DNA of 64,000 nucleotides, from contig CABYZT010000001.1 of NCBI GenBank assembly GCA_902523515.1, positions 62,001 to 126,000 on the forward strand, read 5' to 3'. The position numbers were made by a program, and so were the translations under genes. This document shows, one piece after another, positions 61,432 to 64,000 of the stretch. The notes beneath the pieces were generated by a model, which was not told the origin of the DNA, did not search any database, and saw only the letters and a list, made by a program, of their open reading frames with translations. This DNA is from an uncultured Pelagibacteraceae bacterium. GTDB lineage: Bacteria > Pseudomonadota > Alphaproteobacteria > Pelagibacterales > Pelagibacteraceae. How positions within the stretch are numbered: position 1 is the stretch's first letter; the number at the start of each line of letters is the position of its first letter.

Positions 61432-61974
61432 ATGTTCGTGCAAACAGAAGCAACACCAAATCCAAATTCTTTGAAATTTCTTCCTGGGAAGAAAGTTTCA
61501 AACAGTGGTCCTTATGAAATTACAAATAAAGAGGATATGAAAAACGAATTGGTGAGAAATATTTTGTCAATAAATGGTGTTGTGGGTATTTTTTTAGGTC
61601 AAGATTTTATTTCAGTAAATAAGAACGAAAACATTAAGTGGGACGAAATAAAACATATCGTAATTTCTCTAATAAATGATTTTTATGCAGATGGTAAAGA
61701 GTTTGTGATTGATGAAAATATAAAAGAAGAGGATTTGGATTTAAGTGAAATTGAATCAAAAATTGTAAAAATTTTAGAAGAAAAAATAAGACCTGCTGTT
61801 GCTAGGGATGGCGGTGATATAAAATTTAAAGAGTTTAAGGATGGAATTGTTAAGGTTCAATTACAAGGGAGTTGTTCAGGCTGTCCCAGCTCAACAATGA
61901 CTTTAAAACAAGGTGTTCAAAATCTTTTATGTCATTATTTACCAGAAGTTAAAGGGGTTGTTGCTATACAATAA
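61432..61974 (+). CDS. NifU/NFU family Fe-S scaffold protein
   Basis: MFVQTEATPNPNSLKFLPG...RPAVARDGGDIKF...LQGSCSGCPSSTMTLKQGVQN. Confidence 0.95.
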   Translation: MFVQTEATPNPNSLKFLPGKKVSNSGPYEITNKEDMKNELVRNILSINGVVGIFLGQDFISVNKNENIKWDEIKHIVISLINDFYADGKEFVIDENIKEEDLDLSEIESKIVKILEEKIRPAVARDGGDIKFKEFKDGIVKVQLQGSCSGCPSSTMTLKQGVQNLLCHYLPEVKGVVAIQ

Positions 61975-61977
61975 TTA

Positions 61978-63045
61978 ATGATGAGAAAATTTAAAAAATC
62001 AGGTTTTTTAAAAAATAAAAGCTTTAATATAGTCTCTAGATTTTTCTTAAGTTCTTTTATTGTGATTTCATTCTTTTATGTGGCACCTATAATTATTAAT
62101 TTTAGTAATGAAAATCTTAATAATAAAGAATTTACAAATAATTCAAAAAATATTTTAAATAGAACTCTAAACAAAGACGAAGTAATTGAAGAAGATACGA
62201 CAGCAGATGCTAATGAGAGAGATTTATTATATGATATTTTAGAAGAGAATAATTCCGAAATTAATCTGGTCAGATATACAACATCCGAGATTGATTCACT
62301 ATTTAAAGAGGTAAATTATAATTTAAAAGATGTAAGAGACACAAAATTAGTAAAACCAATAGATATTGGTCTTCTTCCCAATGAAATTAAAAACATAGCT
62401 AACACCAAAAAAAGAAAAGATATGTTTATAAAAATTGTTCTCCCGTTAATAGTTAAAGAAAACAATAAAATTAGAGTTGATAGAAAAAGGTTATTCACAA
62501 TTTTAAATAAAAATAGCAACACTGATATTGAAAAAAAGTGGTTAGAAAAAAAATATAAACAATATGGTGTAAGAAAAAATGATTTATCTACTCTAAAAGT
62601 AAGAATGGATGAAATACCAGTTTCATTAGCAATAGCTCAAGCTGCTAAAGAAACCGGTTGGGGAACTTCTAGGTTTGCATTAAAGGGTAATGCTTTATTT
62701 GGTCAATGGACATGGTCCGGCGAGGGATTAAAACCAAAAAATGCCGATCAGGGAAAAGATCATAAAGTTATGAAGTTTCATAGCCTGCAGCTTTCTGTAA
62801 GAGCATATTTAAGAAATTTAAATACACACTCTACATACAAAAATTTAAGAAAAGCAAGAACACAACTTAGAAATCAAAATAAACCTTTAGATAGTTTAAT
62901 TTTATCTAAGCATTTAGATAAATATGCAGAAACAGGAAACCAATATATAGAGGTTTTACAAAAAATTATTGAACAGAATAACTTAAAAGATTTTGATGAA
63001 GCTAGATTGCTACCTTCAAGCAAAGATTTAGAAAGTTTGATTTAA
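61978..63045 (+). CDS. Glucosaminidase domain protein (Bax-like)
   Basis: N-terminal TM; IPVSLAIAQAAKETGWGTSRFALKGNALFGQWTW...VRAYLRNLNTHSTYKNLR. Confidence 0.88.
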   Translation: MMRKFKKSGFLKNKSFNIVSRFFLSSFIVISFFYVAPIIINFSNENLNNKEFTNNSKNILNRTLNKDEVIEEDTTADANERDLLYDILEENNSEINLVRYTTSEIDSLFKEVNYNLKDVRDTKLVKPIDIGLLPNEIKNIANTKKRKDMFIKIVLPLIVKENNKIRVDRKRLFTILNKNSNTDIEKKWLEKKYKQYGVRKNDLSTLKVRMDEIPVSLAIAQAAKETGWGTSRFALKGNALFGQWTWSGEGLKPKNADQGKDHKVMKFHSLQLSVRAYLRNLNTHSTYKNLRKARTQLRNQNKPLDSLILSKHLDKYAETGNQYIEVLQKIIEQNNLKDFDEARLLPSSKDLESLI

Positions 63046-64000
63046 TTTTCTTTTATAGGGAATTGCACACCAAACCATCTCCATTTTCCATTATCATTGA
63101 GAGAACAATTAATTCTACCTCTTCTTGGTTTGAATGGTTCTCTAAATTTAATTGTTAGAGTGTTATTAGCAAAGCTTGTATTTGATTTTTCCCAAACATT
63201 TCCCTCGTTAGAATAACAACTAATATTAGTTAAATTTTTTTGCTCCTTGAAAAATTCAACTTTAAAATTTGGAGGGTTAGTGTTTACGAATAATTGTTTT
63301 TCTTCAGGAAGTATTCTTTTATATTCAAGTGGAAAATAATTTACTATTGATTTAAATCTTTTTAACTCGCCGTATTTTTCATTAATTGGAAATCTAGGTA
63401 ATTCAAATTTGTCTTTATTTAAATCAATTACGCCAGAATGCTGACCAAAAGCATATTTAAAATTTTTAGATATATAGTCTTTCATAAATTTAGAGTACTC
63501 ACCAAAGGGATATGAGAATAGGTTGGGGATATAACCAAGTTCTTTTAGAAAAATTTTATTAGCTGTTTCAATATCTAAAATAAACTCTTCATTGCTTACA
63601 TCTATGAGATATTCATGAGTATGAGAATGATGTCCTATATTTGCAAATTCATTACCTTCAACCTCTTTAATTTGCTCCCAAGTCATATAACCTCTTTTTC
63701 CCACTGGTTCAGTTGAAACAAATAAAATAAACGGAATTTTATTTTCTTTTAGATAAGGCCATGCTTCAGTATAAAAAGATTCAAAAGCATCATCGATAGT
63801 TATAAGAATTTCTTTTTTTTGTTTTGGTTTTTTAAACTGTTCATCAAAATTATTTGGATTATGAAAACTAAAATCTGAGTTCTTAATAATATTTATATGT
63901 TCCTCAAATATATCCATTTTAATATTGGTAGAAGGGTACTTATTCTCATTAAAACGATGATACATAATTGATAGAATTCCTTCATCATTGGAATAGTATT
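63042..64000 (-). CDS. Polysaccharide deacetylase family protein (5' end beyond the window)
   Basis: ILITIDDAFESFYTEAWPYLKENKIPFILFVST...GHHSHTHEYL; frame stays open past the annotated Met to the window edge (YYSNDEGILSIMYHRFNENKYPS). Confidence 0.88.
   Translation of the reverse strand, partial: YYSNDEGILSIMYHRFNENKYPSTNIKMDIFEEHINIIKNSDFSFHNPNNFDEQFKKPKQKKEILITIDDAFESFYTEAWPYLKENKIPFILFVSTEPVGKRGYMTWEQIKEVEGNEFANIGHHSHTHEYLIDVSNEEFILDIETANKIFLKELGYIPNLFSYPFGEYSKFMKDYISKNFKYAFGQHSGVIDLNKDKFELPRFPINEKYGELKRFKSIVNYFPLEYKRILPEEKQLFVNTNPPNFKVEFFKEQKNLTNISCYSNEGNVWEKSNTSFANNTLTIKFREPFKPRRGRINCSLNDNGKWRWFGVQFPIKEN

Noticed and set aside
1-64000. CRISPR arrays, insertion sequences, prophage or toxin-antitoxin modules
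   Set aside because: No regularly spaced repeats, transposase/integrase motifs or phage structural genes were recognised by reading the window.

Overview
This window is AT-rich and densely packed. Its lysine/asparagine-rich proteins, minimal intergenic spacing and gene order indicate a SAR11/Pelagibacterales-like alphaproteobacterium (inference). It carries the conserved alphaproteobacterial replication-origin neighbourhood: hisB-hisH-hisA-hisF-hisE, hslVU, smr, tim44-like, fxsA, secB, dnaQ, coaE, aroE, maf, ppsR, a candidate oriC, hemE-hemH-hemJ, rho, mnmE, mnmG, rsmG (with an embedded perfect parS), parA, parB, holA, lptE and leuS. Further genes include a porin, a dnaK/dnaJ/grpE cluster, maeB, murJ and trpS. 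Accessory-looking genes interrupt this backbone: four P-loop sulfotransferases, one TPR-sulfotransferase and an FkbM methyltransferase inside the his operon. One tRNA-Gly(GCC) was found. No rRNA, CRISPR array, transposase, integrase or prophage was seen. Most notable observations: (i) a 39-aa ArfA-like ribosome-rescue ORF missing from the supplied track; (ii) a candidate oriC with a perfect DnaA box in the ppsR-hemE gap; (iii) a perfect 16-bp parS inside rsmG; (iv) a nested inverted-repeat structure in the porin leader; (v) overlapping, mutually exclusive inverted repeats between mnmE and mnmG; (vi) RpoH-like promoters at dnaK, grpE and hslV; (vii) an EF-hand-like loop in a Na+/solute symporter; (viii) the sulfotransferase/FkbM surface-modification set spliced into the origin region.
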